NCBI RefSeq assembly: GCF_002563855.1
Contig: NZ_PDJQ01000001.1
Span: forward strand, 2,480,001 to 2,544,000
Direction of reading: 5' to 3'
Length of the DNA: 64,000 nt
From: Tepidiforma thermophila
GTDB lineage: Bacteria > Chloroflexota > Dehalococcoidia > Tepidiformales > Tepidiformaceae
The position numbers and the translations under genes were made by a program. The notes beneath the pieces were generated by a model. The model was not told the DNA's origin. It ran no database searches and saw only the letters and a program-made list of their open reading frames with translations. Shown in pieces: positions 54,341-63,009 of this stretch; positions within the stretch are counted from its first letter, which is position 1; each line of letters opens with the position of its first letter.

Positions 54341-55717
54341 TTAGATCTTGATCTTGGGGCGGATTTCGGTGTCGACGATCTTCTCGAGTTCCTTCTTGAC
54401 GTCGGGCCAGACGTTCTTCGCGTCTTCATTGTTCAGGACCATGCGTTCGAGGCCCTTGCCGATGATGGCATCGCCGCCGGGGACATAGACGCGGGCCGGG
54501 TCCTGGGGGCGGGTTTTGGGGAGCTGGTCGACCGCGGTCTTGAACTGGGGGTATTTCGCGAAGAATTCCTGCATGATGGGGCCGTTTACGGCGCTCTTCC
54601 GGACGGGCATGTAGCCGACGTTCTGCGAGTAGTAGGCCGTGTTTTCGGGGTTGGTGATGAAGCCGATGAAGAGCATGGCGGCGAGTTTCTTTTCGTCGGA
54701 GATGGCCTTCGGGATGCAGAGGCCAGCGCCGCCGGTGGGGCAGCCGAACTGCTTTTTTTCGGGGAGGAAGGCGGTGCCGACGGGGAATTTGGCATCGCGG
54801 AGGACGCCGGCGAGGCCGCCGGTGGAGGAGAGCATGGAGTAGGTGGTGCCGGCGAGGAAGTCGGCGTTGACGTCCTTCGCGGTGACGTTGGCGTACTTGA
54901 GGTTGAAGACCTGGCTGCGGACGTAGTTGCCGGCTTCGATCCCTTCAGGGGAGTCCATCAGCATCTTGAATTTGTCGTCGGAGTAGCGGCCGCCGAACTG
55001 CCAGATGATGCCCTGAAAGGTCCAGGCGATGTAGCTGTCGCCCTTGACGTGGGTGAAGGCGAACTCGCCGGGCTTGGCCATGGCCTGGAGGGTCTTTGCC
55101 CACTCGTCGAACTCGTCCCAGGTCTTGGGGCCGCGGTCCGGAAGGCCGGCGGCCGCCCACTTTTCTTTGTTGTAGTAGAAGAGCGGGGTGCTGCGGGCGA
55201 AGGGCATGCCCCACTGCTTGCCGTCGTACTGGTAGTCCTTAACGAGGGTGTCCTGGTAATCGCTGAGGTCGATTTTGGCTTCGGCGATGAGGGCGTCGAG
55301 CGGCTCGATGGTGCCGGCGAGGAAGTACTTGAACCACCAGACGTCGGAGAGCATGACGACGTCGGGGATCTGCCGGGCGGCGAGGCCGGCGTTGAACTTC
55401 TGGGAGACTTCGGCGTAGTTGGCGCCAGCGGTTTCGAGCTTGACCTTGATGTCGGGGTAGGCGGCCTGGAAGCGCTTGATGAGCTCCTCTTCGACGGCTT
55501 TCGAGTTGGCCGGGTGGACGCTCCAGTAGGTGATTTCGGAGGCGGGTTTGATGCCGCGGGGGGTCGGGGTGGGGTTGGCGGCGGTTCCGCCGGAGGAGCC
55601 GGGGGCTGTCGCGGTCGGTTCGGCGGTATCGTCGTCGTCGCCGCCGCAGCCGACAAGGCCGAGGGCGGCTGCGCCGCCGGCCATGCCCAGGAGGGTGCGC
55701 CTGGAGATCGTGGTCAT
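54341..55717 (-). CDS. ugpB: Extracellular solute-binding lipoprotein, UgpB-like
   Basis: 458 residues. Tat-like SRRTLLG followed by lipobox GLVGC, then a Pro/Thr linker and a family 1 binding domain. FARSTPLFYYNKEKWAAAGL, SSTGGLAGVLRDAKFPVG and NPENTAYYSQNVGYMPV match UgpB (glycerol-3-phosphate) more closely than MalE. Ligand is inferred; sugars or glycerophosphodiesters are possible. Confidence 0.8.
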   Translation of the reverse strand: MTTISRRTLLGMAGGAAALGLVGCGGDDDDTAEPTATAPGSSGGTAANPTPTPRGIKPASEITYWSVHPANSKAVEEELIKRFQAAYPDIKVKLETAGANYAEVSQKFNAGLAARQIPDVVMLSDVWWFKYFLAGTIEPLDALIAEAKIDLSDYQDTLVKDYQYDGKQWGMPFARSTPLFYYNKEKWAAAGLPDRGPKTWDEFDEWAKTLQAMAKPGEFAFTHVKGDSYIAWTFQGIIWQFGGRYSDDKFKMLMDSPEGIEAGNYVRSQVFNLKYANVTAKDVNADFLAGTTYSMLSSTGGLAGVLRDAKFPVGTAFLPEKKQFGCPTGGAGLCIPKAISDEKKLAAMLFIGFITNPENTAYYSQNVGYMPVRKSAVNGPIMQEFFAKYPQFKTAVDQLPKTRPQDPARVYVPGGDAIIGKGLERMVLNNEDAKNVWPDVKKELEKIVDTEIRPKIKI

Positions 55718-55803
55718 CGTGAACTCTCCTTACGTGTGGTTGAGGTATGGATGGGTCGTTGCATTGCGAACCGCCTGGCTGGCGGGGTACGCCGGTGGGA
55801 GGG

Positions 55804-56688
55804 TCAGCCTTTCACGGAGCCGGAGGTGAGGCCTTCGACGATGTGGCGCTGGGCCCAGAGGAACACGAGGAGGACGGGGGTGATGACCATGACGGCGCCG
55901 GCCATGACAACGCCCCACTCGCTGGACCCTTCGGAGTGCTGTAGCTGGGTGAGCCCGACAGGCAGGGTCATGCGGTTGGCGTCGTTCGTGACGAGGAGCG
56001 GCCAGAGGTATTCGTTCCACTTCGCCACGATGGAGATAAGGGCGAAGGTGACGAGCGCGGGGCGTGACATCGGGAGAACGATTTGCCAGAGGATGCGGAG
56101 GTGGCCGGCGCCGTCGATGCGGGCCGCTTCGATGATTTCGCGCGGCAGGGAAAGAAACTGCTGGCGCATGAGGAACGCGCCAAAGGCGACGGCGGCGCCG
56201 GGGATGATGATGCCCTGGTAGGTATTGACCCAGCCGAGGTCGGCGACGAGGACGTAGTTGGGGATGATGGTGACCTGGAAGGGCACCATGAGGGCCGCGA
56301 TGACGATGAGGAAGATGAGGTTCTTCTTCGGGAAGGGGAGGAAGACGAGGGCGTAGGCCGTCAGGACGCCGTTGACGAGTTCGAGGGCGCTGCCGATGGA
56401 GGTCGTGACGAGGCTATTGATGAAGAAGCGTTCGAAGGGGACGGCGGTCCAGGCCTGGCGGTAGTTTTCCCAGCGGAAGGTTTCGGGCCACCAGGAGACG
56501 GGGAGGGTGTAGATCTCCTGCCTGGTCTTGACCGAGGCGGTGAGCATCCAGATGAGCGGGAGGACGATGATGCCGACGGCGACGATGACCGCGACGTAGG
56601 CGGCGACGCGCGAGAGGCGGCTGGATACCTGGACTCCTGCGGCGTGAGCCGCCCGTGTCCCGTGATGCGAGCGAATCGTCTCCTGCAT
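55804..56688 (-). CDS. ugpE: ABC transporter permease, UgpE-like
   Basis: 294 residues, six helices. ALMVPFQVTIIPNYVLVADL, EAARIDGAGHLRILWQIVLP (EAA loop), KWNEYLWPLLVTND and SSEWGVVMAG follow UgpE along its length. Partner of the UgpA-like permease, 8 bp after its stop. Confidence 0.82.
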   Translation of the reverse strand: MQETIRSHHGTRAAHAAGVQVSSRLSRVAAYVAVIVAVGIIVLPLIWMLTASVKTRQEIYTLPVSWWPETFRWENYRQAWTAVPFERFFINSLVTTSIGSALELVNGVLTAYALVFLPFPKKNLIFLIVIAALMVPFQVTIIPNYVLVADLGWVNTYQGIIIPGAAVAFGAFLMRQQFLSLPREIIEAARIDGAGHLRILWQIVLPMSRPALVTFALISIVAKWNEYLWPLLVTNDANRMTLPVGLTQLQHSEGSSEWGVVMAGAVMVITPVLLVFLWAQRHIVEGLTSGSVKG

Positions 56689-56696
56689 TGCGGCCT

Positions 56697-57626
56697 CTAC
56701 CCGTAGGTGACGCGGCGCTCGAGCAGGCGGACCTGCAGGAGCGTGACGCCGAGGAGGATGAAGAAGAGCACGGTGGCGACCGTGGAGGCGTCGCCGACGC
56801 GGAAGCGGACGAAGGCCTCTTCGTAGACCTGGTAGACCATGGTCTTGGTGCTATCGAGGGGCCCGCCGGCGGTCATGACGCTGATGATGTCGAAGGCCTG
56901 CATGGACCCGAGGGTGGTGGTCACGAGGAGGAAGAAGGTCATGGGGGAGAGCATGGGCAGGGTGACGTGGCGGAACTGGGCCCAGCGGCCTGCGCCATCG
57001 ACCTGGGCTGCCTCGTACAGGTCGCGGGGGATGGTCTGGAGGCCGGCGAGGTAGACGACGGTGGCGTAGCCGAGGTTCTTCCAGATGTAGACGATGATGA
57101 CCATCGGCATGGCCCAGTTCGGGTCGTTGTACCAGTTGGGGGAGGGGAGCCCGAGCCGGTCGAGGATGCCGGAGACGAGGCCGAAGCGGGGGTCGAAGAT
57201 GAAGAGCCAGACGATGCCGACTGCCGCGCCGCCGAGGACGTAGGGTGCGAAGAGGACGGTGCGTGCGACATTGCGGCCCCGGAGGCGGAGGTTGAGGAGG
57301 AGGGCGAGGGCGAGGCCGATGAGCATCGTCCCGGCGACGGTGCCGGCGGTGAAGACCAGGGTGTTCCGCATGACGTAGAGGGAGGTGCTGTCGCGGAAGT
57401 AGTCAGTGTAGTTTTCCAGGCCAACCCAGCGCTTTGTTGGCGAAATAAGGTCCCAGTCGTAGAAGGACAGGCGGAAGTTTTCGATGAGCGGACGGTAGGT
57501 AAATGCTGCGAGGAGCAGCAGGTTCGGTGCAATCAGCACGAGGAAATAGATGTACGGTGTCGCCTTTCGCAGGACAGCGGGCATGGTGCGGCGATCGGTG
57601 CGGGATGCAACAGCCATGGCCGGCAT
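56697..57626 (-). CDS. ugpA: ABC transporter permease, UgpA-like
   Basis: 309 residues. TPYIYFLVLIAPNLLLLAAF, VGLENYTDYFRDSTSLYVM, LQTIPRDLYEAAQVDGAG (EAA loop), TAGGPLDSTKTMVYQVYEEA and the ending RLLERRVTYG mirror UgpA. First gene of ugpA-E-B-C. A paired GTTCA repeat lies 37-53 bp upstream. Confidence 0.82.
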   Translation of the reverse strand: MPAMAVASRTDRRTMPAVLRKATPYIYFLVLIAPNLLLLAAFTYRPLIENFRLSFYDWDLISPTKRWVGLENYTDYFRDSTSLYVMRNTLVFTAGTVAGTMLIGLALALLLNLRLRGRNVARTVLFAPYVLGGAAVGIVWLFIFDPRFGLVSGILDRLGLPSPNWYNDPNWAMPMVIIVYIWKNLGYATVVYLAGLQTIPRDLYEAAQVDGAGRWAQFRHVTLPMLSPMTFFLLVTTTLGSMQAFDIISVMTAGGPLDSTKTMVYQVYEEAFVRFRVGDASTVATVLFFILLGVTLLQVRLLERRVTYG

Positions 57627-57662
57627 CGTCGGACGGCGGCTTTAACGAGCCGCGAAGACCAG

Positions 57663-57679
57663 TTGAACGGCGCGTGAAC
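57663..57679 (-). promoter_or_regulatory. PHO-box-like direct repeat upstream of ugpA
   Basis: On the minus strand GTTCAC and GTTCAA, 11-bp period, facing ugpA. The second copy sits 17 nt before TTAAAG, as an activator box replacing a -35 would. The 11-bp GTTCA pattern resembles the actinobacterial PHO box; that match is inference. Confidence 0.4.
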
Positions 57680-57702
57680 AGCCGACCGACGAGTGCGCCG
57701 TT
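57666..57702. repeat. Perfect 8-bp inverted repeat in the ugpA-GH intergenic region
   Basis: AACGGCGC and GCGCCGTT, 21 bp apart, between the divergent ugpA and glycosidase-like genes. It overlaps the GTTCA pair. May be an operator or coincidence. Confidence 0.35.
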
Positions 57703-57710
57703 GCTGCGGC

Positions 57711-57724
57711 GTTCATCGTTCGAC
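57711..57724 (+). repeat. Further GTTCA copies before the glycosidase-like gene
   Basis: GTTCATC followed by GTTCGAC, 8-bp period, plus-strand orientation, ending 19 bp before the start of the glycosidase-like gene. Confidence 0.35.
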
Positions 57725-57742
57725 AATAGGGGACACGCCACG

Positions 57743-59644
57743 ATGCTTGGGATGGGCTCCGGGGTTGAACCTGGCGGGCTGCTTGTGCCGGCCTACTACT
57801 GGGCCGGCAACGGGAGCATGGTGATCCACCGGCTGAAGGGGTTCGGGCGGCCGGCAGACGGGGACACCTATCTCCATGCGTACGAACCGGAGCGCCTCCG
57901 GTGGCTGCGCGATACGGGGGGAGTTACGTGCGTCTTCCTCACGTACAACTGGGGGCTGCCGCCGGAGCTGGAGGCCGAGGACTGGCGGACGTTCGAGCGG
58001 GCGGCGCGCCGCTGCCATGACCTGGGGATGCTTGCTGCGGCGTATATCCAGCCATCGAACGCTGCGGCGCTCGGCTCGTTCGCTTCGAAACCGTGGTACG
58101 CCATGACGCCGAAGGGGAAGCGGATCCCGTACTACAACGGGCGCTTCTTCACCTGCCTGAACGACCGGACGTGGCGGGAGTGGGTGCTGACGCGTTGCCT
58201 CGATGCGTGCCAGCGCGGGGCGGATGTGCTGTTTTTCGACAACTGTGCGTTCGGGGGGATGCCGATCCCGCTTTCGCGGGACTACACGGCGTTCGCGGGG
58301 TGCGCGTGCCTGCGGTGCCGTGAGGCATTCGGGGCGTGGCAGGAGCAGCGCGGGCTGAGGCCGCTTCCCCTGCCGCGGCTGTTCCGGCCGGGCCGCAGCG
58401 AGGCGGCGCGGCGGTTCGCTGAATGGCGGGCGGGGACGCTGACGGCGTTTCTGCGGGGGATTGTGGAGGAGGTCCGGCTGGCGTACCCGGAGACCCGTTT
58501 CGTGACGAACACGGTGGGCGGTGTCAACGTGAACACGTTCAACGTGTTCGGCGCCGACCTGCCGGCGATTGCCTCGTTCATGGACTGGCTGTTTGTGGAG
58601 AACCTGCAATCGCCGCGGGCCGGGAAGGGGACGCTGGTGCAGAACGCGGGGACGTACAAGCTGCTGCGCGCGCTGAAGCCCGGGGCGCCGGCGCTGAGCA
58701 TTGCGTATGAGCGGGGCATTGGGGTCGACGGACCGCCGCCGCCATCGACGTTCGCCAAGATTGCGGCGGAGGGCTTTGCCGCCGGCGGGGTGCCGGTCCT
58801 GCGGGCGGCGGAGTATATCGAAGAGGAGCGGTGGACGCTGCTCCGGCCGGGGCGCGACGACGCGCGGCTGGCGGCGTTCGGGGAGGTGGTGCGGCAATTT
58901 GGTGCGCTGGTGGCGAGGGGCTGCGAGCGGCGGGAGGCTGCGCGGGTCGGTGTGTTTGTGCCGGACGCGATTGGCTGGCGGGGGGACCTCTACCCCGGCG
59001 ACGGCGATGACTACCTCCGGGTGATCCAGGCGCTCGTTGGCGCGGGCATCCCGTTCCGGGTGGTCGGAGAGCGGCACGGGCCGTGCGACCTCGGCTGCCT
59101 GCTGGTCCCGGCGAGCGCGACGCCGCCGGCATGGTTCCGGGGCCGGGTGATGCGCTTCGATGAGCTGGGATTGAAGCGGCGGGGGCACAGCGGACTCCGC
59201 TGGTTTGCGGGGCCGCTCGAGCCGGCGATCCGCGTGCTGGGCCCGCGGGTGGTGGACGGGTACTACAGCCGGGTGCATGTGCGGCGGTTCGTCGACCGGC
59301 TGGACCTGCTGTTCCGGCTGGTGTTTGGCGGGCGGTTCGCGCAGGTGCCGATGGACGAGGGGGCGGCGCGGGTGCTGGCAGCGATGAACCCCGCGCAGGT
59401 CGAACTCTCGGGGTCGGGGTATGTGGACCTGTGGGAGGGTCCGCGGGGTGTGGAGGTTCACCTTGTGAACTACGGCGAGGCGCCGATGGTCGCGACCGTG
59501 CGGGCGGGCGCGCATGGGGTCGCCGGGGTGCATGGCGGGGAATGGCTCGGCGAGGGACGGGTGCGGGTTGGGCGATACGCGGTCGTGCTGCTGGAGCGGG
59601 CGCGGCCGGCTGGGATTTCCCCGGCGGCGGCAGCGACCGCGTGA
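57743..59644 (+). CDS. Glycoside-hydrolase-like TIM-barrel protein, unknown
   Basis: 633 residues from ATG 57743. Beta/alpha repeats consistent with a TIM barrel: GVTCVFLTYNWGLP, GMLAAAYIQPSN, DVLFFDNCAFGG, ETRFVTNTVGG, ALSIAYERGIGV; then a C-terminal domain with HLVNYGEAPMVAT, like the beta-sandwich of family 42-type enzymes. No signal peptide, so cytoplasmic. Four Cys near CACLRCREAF suggest a zinc site. Catalytic acids are not certain. Divergent from the ugp genes, and coupled (GTGA) to the next gene. Confidence 0.6.
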   Translation: MLGMGSGVEPGGLLVPAYYWAGNGSMVIHRLKGFGRPADGDTYLHAYEPERLRWLRDTGGVTCVFLTYNWGLPPELEAEDWRTFERAARRCHDLGMLAAAYIQPSNAAALGSFASKPWYAMTPKGKRIPYYNGRFFTCLNDRTWREWVLTRCLDACQRGADVLFFDNCAFGGMPIPLSRDYTAFAGCACLRCREAFGAWQEQRGLRPLPLPRLFRPGRSEAARRFAEWRAGTLTAFLRGIVEEVRLAYPETRFVTNTVGGVNVNTFNVFGADLPAIASFMDWLFVENLQSPRAGKGTLVQNAGTYKLLRALKPGAPALSIAYERGIGVDGPPPPSTFAKIAAEGFAAGGVPVLRAAEYIEEERWTLLRPGRDDARLAAFGEVVRQFGALVARGCERREAARVGVFVPDAIGWRGDLYPGDGDDYLRVIQALVGAGIPFRVVGERHGPCDLGCLLVPASATPPAWFRGRVMRFDELGLKRRGHSGLRWFAGPLEPAIRVLGPRVVDGYYSRVHVRRFVDRLDLLFRLVFGGRFAQVPMDEGAARVLAAMNPAQVELSGSGYVDLWEGPRGVEVHLVNYGEAPMVATVRAGAHGVAGVHGGEWLGEGRVRVGRYAVVLLERARPAGISPAAAATA

Positions 59645-60579
59645 TCCGCGCGGTTGCGTTTACGCTGCGCCTGGGTGCCGGTCTCGCGCTCGCGGCTGCT
59701 GTGGTGATTGCGGGACGGGAGATCTGGCGGAACCATGAGGGGTGGGCGGTGGATGCGCTGGGCTGGGCAGCGCTCCTCTACGGCGCACAGGTGGCGATGC
59801 TGGCGGCAGGGTGGCACTGGCTCGGCGAGGGCACCTGGCCGGGGCGGGGCCGAGGGGTGTGGCTTCGTGCGTTCGTGCACGGGTGGGTGGCGCGCTATCT
59901 GCCGGGGCCGCCGACGGGGCCCGCGGGGAAGTACCTGGCGCTGCGCGATGCCGGGGCAGAGGCGCCGGCCATCGCTGCGCTGCTCTGGGTGGAGCAGGTG
60001 CTCCAGCTGGCGGCATCGATTGCGGTGGCGGCGGCGCTGGTGCTTCCTGCGTTCGGTCCCGGGTGGTGGTGGGCGAGTGCGGGGGGATTGGCGGCTGCGG
60101 CGGCGCTGGCGCTGGGCGGAGCGCAGCCGGGGCTGGTCCGCCGGTTGAGCGGGCGGTTCGGGCCGCGCGGCGAGCGGAGCGGCGTGAGCGTGGCTCCGGG
60201 CACGGCGCTGCTCAGTTTCGGCGCGATGGCGGCGGCAGCGCTGCTCGCGGGCCTCGCCTTTCACGTCGCGGCGGTGGTGGTCAGCCCATGGCCGCTGTCG
60301 CGGTGGGAGGAGGGGGTCGCGGTGTTTGCGCTCGCGAGCCTGGCCGGGTACGTGACGCCGTTTGCGCCCTCGGGGGCGGGGGTGCGGGAGAGCGTTATCG
60401 TGGCGCTCCTGGGCGGGGAGCTCGGGGCCGCGACGGCTTTGACGGTGGCGGTAGTGGCACGGGCGACCGCGGTGCTGGTGGATGCTGTCGTGGCTGCGGG
60501 TTACTTCGGGGCGGGCCGGATTGGGCGCGGGCTGGCGCGGCGGGCTTCGGCGGCGACACTTTCGAACAGGCGGGCGTAG
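59641..60579 (+). CDS. Flippase-like membrane protein (LPG synthase TM family)
   Basis: 312 residues from GTG 59641, about eight helices. VRAFVHGWVARYLPGPPTGP matches the PGxxG region, and VTPFAPSGAGVRESVIVALL the later signature of the UPF0104/AglD/MprF N-terminal family. Members flip or modify lipid-linked sugars or phospholipids. Start overlaps the previous stop. Its last 79 bp overlap the convergent GT4 gene. Confidence 0.75.
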   Translation: MIRAVAFTLRLGAGLALAAAVVIAGREIWRNHEGWAVDALGWAALLYGAQVAMLAAGWHWLGEGTWPGRGRGVWLRAFVHGWVARYLPGPPTGPAGKYLALRDAGAEAPAIAALLWVEQVLQLAASIAVAAALVLPAFGPGWWWASAGGLAAAAALALGGAQPGLVRRLSGRFGPRGERSGVSVAPGTALLSFGAMAAAALLAGLAFHVAAVVVSPWPLSRWEEGVAVFALASLAGYVTPFAPSGAGVRESVIVALLGGELGAATALTVAVVARATAVLVDAVVAAGYFGAGRIGRGLARRASAATLSNRRA

Positions 60580-61565
60580 TCGGCGGCAACATCGGCCCAG
60601 GAGCGGACGCGGGGCCGGGAGCGGGGAGGCGCGGCGAGGGCGCTGGAGACGGCGGCGGCCCAGGCGCGAGGGTCGCCCGGCTGGACGAGGGTGGCGCCGC
60701 TCACGCTGGCCATGTCGACGAGACCTTCGAGTGCGGCGACGAGCACAGCCAGGCCGGCGGCCGCGGCTTCGGCGGGGGCGATGCCGAATCCCTCGGGGCG
60801 CCCGGGGACGGGGACGTTCGGCGCGACGAAGAGGTCGGCGCAGGCGTAGAGGCGGTCGACGGCGGGGTCCGGCAGGGCGCCGAGGAGCACGAGGCGCGGC
60901 TCGGCGGCAGCGATGGCGCGGAGGCGGGGGAGCTCCGGGCCGTCGCCGGCGACGGCGAAGACGACATCGCGGGGGAGGAGCGGGAGCACCTGCCTGGCAA
61001 ACCAGGCGATGCCTTTGCGCTCGACAAGGCGGCCGACGCTGACAATGAGCGGCCCCTGGCGCGGGAGGCCGAGGGCCGCCCGGGCCGCTGCCGGGTCCGG
61101 TGCGCGCTGGATGGCGGCGAAGCGGTCGACATCGACGCCGTTGAGGATGACGCGCGGACGGAAGCCGCAGCGGCGGAGGACTTCGCCGGCCGTGTAGGAA
61201 CTGACGGCGACGACGCGGCGGGGGCCCAGGCGGCGGAGGGCCATGCGGACGAGGCCGCCGTAACCGGGGAAGGGGCGGGTGACGTCCTGGCCGTGGACGG
61301 TAACGACTGCGGGGGCATCGGCGAGCGCTTCGAACACGGGGGCGGCGAGAGCGAGCAGGCCATCGCCGAGGTGGATGGCGGAGACGCGGCCGCGGGCAGC
61401 AGCGCACTGGACGGCGGCGGTCAGCAGGAAGAGGGGGAGCCAGCGCTGGCCGCGGCGGAGCGCGCACAGGCGGGCCGGGCCGGGGTACGCGGCGGTGAGC
61501 TGGCGGGAGAACTCCTCCATACCGCCGATGGCGGGCGGGTACTTGCGGGTGATGAAGAGGATCAC
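60501..61565 (-). CDS. GT4-family glycosyltransferase
   Basis: 354 residues, GT-B fold. MILFITRKYPPAIGGMEEFS is the N-terminal acceptor loop; VSVGRLVERKGIAWFARQVL and GFGIAPAEAAAAGLAVLVA (EX7E-type site) form the donor domain. Likely transfers a sugar to lipid or polysaccharide. GTG start 61565. The conserved core ends before the overlap with the membrane protein gene. Confidence 0.85.
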   Translation of the reverse strand: MILFITRKYPPAIGGMEEFSRQLTAAYPGPARLCALRRGQRWLPLFLLTAAVQCAAARGRVSAIHLGDGLLALAAPVFEALADAPAVVTVHGQDVTRPFPGYGGLVRMALRRLGPRRVVAVSSYTAGEVLRRCGFRPRVILNGVDVDRFAAIQRAPDPAAARAALGLPRQGPLIVSVGRLVERKGIAWFARQVLPLLPRDVVFAVAGDGPELPRLRAIAAAEPRLVLLGALPDPAVDRLYACADLFVAPNVPVPGRPEGFGIAPAEAAAAGLAVLVAALEGLVDMASVSGATLVQPGDPRAWAAAVSSALAAPPRSRPRVRSWADVAADYARLFESVAAEARRASPRPIRPAPK

Positions 61566-61572
61566 GTGAGGA

Positions 61573-61593
61573 GTGAACGCGGAGGAGATGAAC
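61573..61593 (-). repeat. GTTCA pair upstream of the GT4 gene
   Basis: On the minus strand GTTCATC and GTTCACT, 15-bp period, ending 8 nt before the GT4 start. Same hexamer type as upstream of ugpA. Confidence 0.35.
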
Positions 61594-61629
61594 AGCCGGT
61601 TGTGGGGAATGGCGGTTTCTTAACGCTCC

Positions 61630-61646
61630 GTTCGCGGGGCGTGAAC
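61630..61646. promoter_or_regulatory. GTTCGC...GTGAAC inverted repeat upstream of ugd
   Basis: 17-bp near-palindrome (6 of 7 arm positions pair, 3-bp centre), 56 bp before the ugd-type start. Contains one GTGAAC unit. Confidence 0.35.
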
Positions 61647-61701
61647 GGCCCGACAACGGGGGCGGGGTATTTCTCAAGGAGCACCAGAGGAGCAGATCAT
61701 T

Positions 61702-63009
61702 TTGGAAGCTGAACGGGTCCTGGTCATTGGCGTCGGCCGGATTGGAGCGGTGACGGCGGTGGGGCTGGCACACCTCCTTCACGACGTGACGGGGGTGGAT
61801 ACGAACGCGGGGCGAGTGGAGGAGCTCCAGGCGGGGCGGCTGCGGGAGGCGGAGCCGGGGCTGCGGGCTGCGCTGCGCAGCGCGCTGCGGCTGCGGCGGC
61901 TGCGGTTTGCCCAGGGTGTTGCTCCCGCCGGGTTCGATTTCGCGTTCCTGTGCGTTGATACCCCGCCGCTGCCGGGCGGCGAGCCGGACCTGCGCCAGCT
62001 GTTTGCGGCGGCGGAGTTCGCTGCGCAGACGGTGCGGACGGGCGGCATTGTGGTGACGCGCTCGACGGTGCCGCCGGGGACCGGGGACCGGCTCGAGGCG
62101 GCGCTGCGGGCAGCAGGGCGGGGCGACCTCTCTGTCGTGCATGTCCCGGAGTTTCTGCGCGAGGGGCGGGCCTGGGAGGACTTCCGGGAGCCGGACCGGA
62201 TCGTCATCGGGGCTCGCGATGCCGCCCGGGCCGAGCGGGTGGCGCGGCTGTTCGCGGGGATTTCAGCACCGGTGTACTGCTGCGACCGGGTGACGGCGGA
62301 GCTGGCGAAGTATGCGGCGAATGCATTCCTTGCGACGACGGTGAGTTTTGCGAACGAGATGGCCGACCTGGCCGCTCGGCTGGGGGCTGACCCGGAGATG
62401 CTGTTCGAGACGCTGCGGGCAGACCGGCGCATCGGGCGGGAGGCGTATCTTGGCCCCGGGCTCGGATTCGGCGGCCACTGCCTGCCGAAGGACACCGCGG
62501 CGCTGGAGTACGTCGCGGCGACGCAGGGGCTGCCGCTCCACCAGCTGCGGGCGACGATCCAGGTGAACCGCGAGCGCGTGGGGCGGGCCGTTGCCTGGCT
62601 GGAGGAGACGCTGGGCGGGCTCGACGGACGCTGCATTGCGCTGCTCGGACTGGCGTTTAAGCCCGGGACGGATGACTTGAGGGAATCGCGGTCGCTGGCC
62701 CTTGCAGCGGAGTTGACGCTGCGCGGGGCCGAGGTGCGGGGGTACGACCCGCTGGTGCGAGCGGCTGCCGGGGTCCACTGCCCGGGGACGCTCCCGGCAG
62801 CGATCGAAGGGGCGGACGCGCTGGTCGTCGCGCATCGTACGGAGTGGGTGCGGGCAATCGACCCTGCTGATGCAGCGAAGCTGATGGCGCGGCATGCGGT
62901 GTTCGACGCGCCGGGCGGGATCGACCACCGGGCGTGGACGGCGGCGGGGTTTGTCACGAACCGCTGCCTGCGGGCGCCGGTGGCAGCAGCGGACGGGGCC
63001 GACCGGTGA
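61702..63009 (+). CDS. UDP-glucose/GDP-mannose dehydrogenase family enzyme
   Basis: 435 residues. VIGVGRIGAVTAVGLAHLL (NAD loop), YAANAFLATTVSFANEMADL, catalytic Cys in GLGFGGHCLPKD, and GLAFKPGTDDLRESRSLALA in the C-terminal domain. Oxidises a nucleotide sugar to the uronic acid; UDP-GlcA is the usual product. Start is TTG, with AGGAGC 7 nt upstream. Overlaps the next gene as GTGA. Confidence 0.9.
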   Translation: MEAERVLVIGVGRIGAVTAVGLAHLLHDVTGVDTNAGRVEELQAGRLREAEPGLRAALRSALRLRRLRFAQGVAPAGFDFAFLCVDTPPLPGGEPDLRQLFAAAEFAAQTVRTGGIVVTRSTVPPGTGDRLEAALRAAGRGDLSVVHVPEFLREGRAWEDFREPDRIVIGARDAARAERVARLFAGISAPVYCCDRVTAELAKYAANAFLATTVSFANEMADLAARLGADPEMLFETLRADRRIGREAYLGPGLGFGGHCLPKDTAALEYVAATQGLPLHQLRATIQVNRERVGRAVAWLEETLGGLDGRCIALLGLAFKPGTDDLRESRSLALAAELTLRGAEVRGYDPLVRAAAGVHCPGTLPAAIEGADALVVAHRTEWVRAIDPADAAKLMARHAVFDAPGGIDHRAWTAAGFVTNRCLRAPVAAADGADR

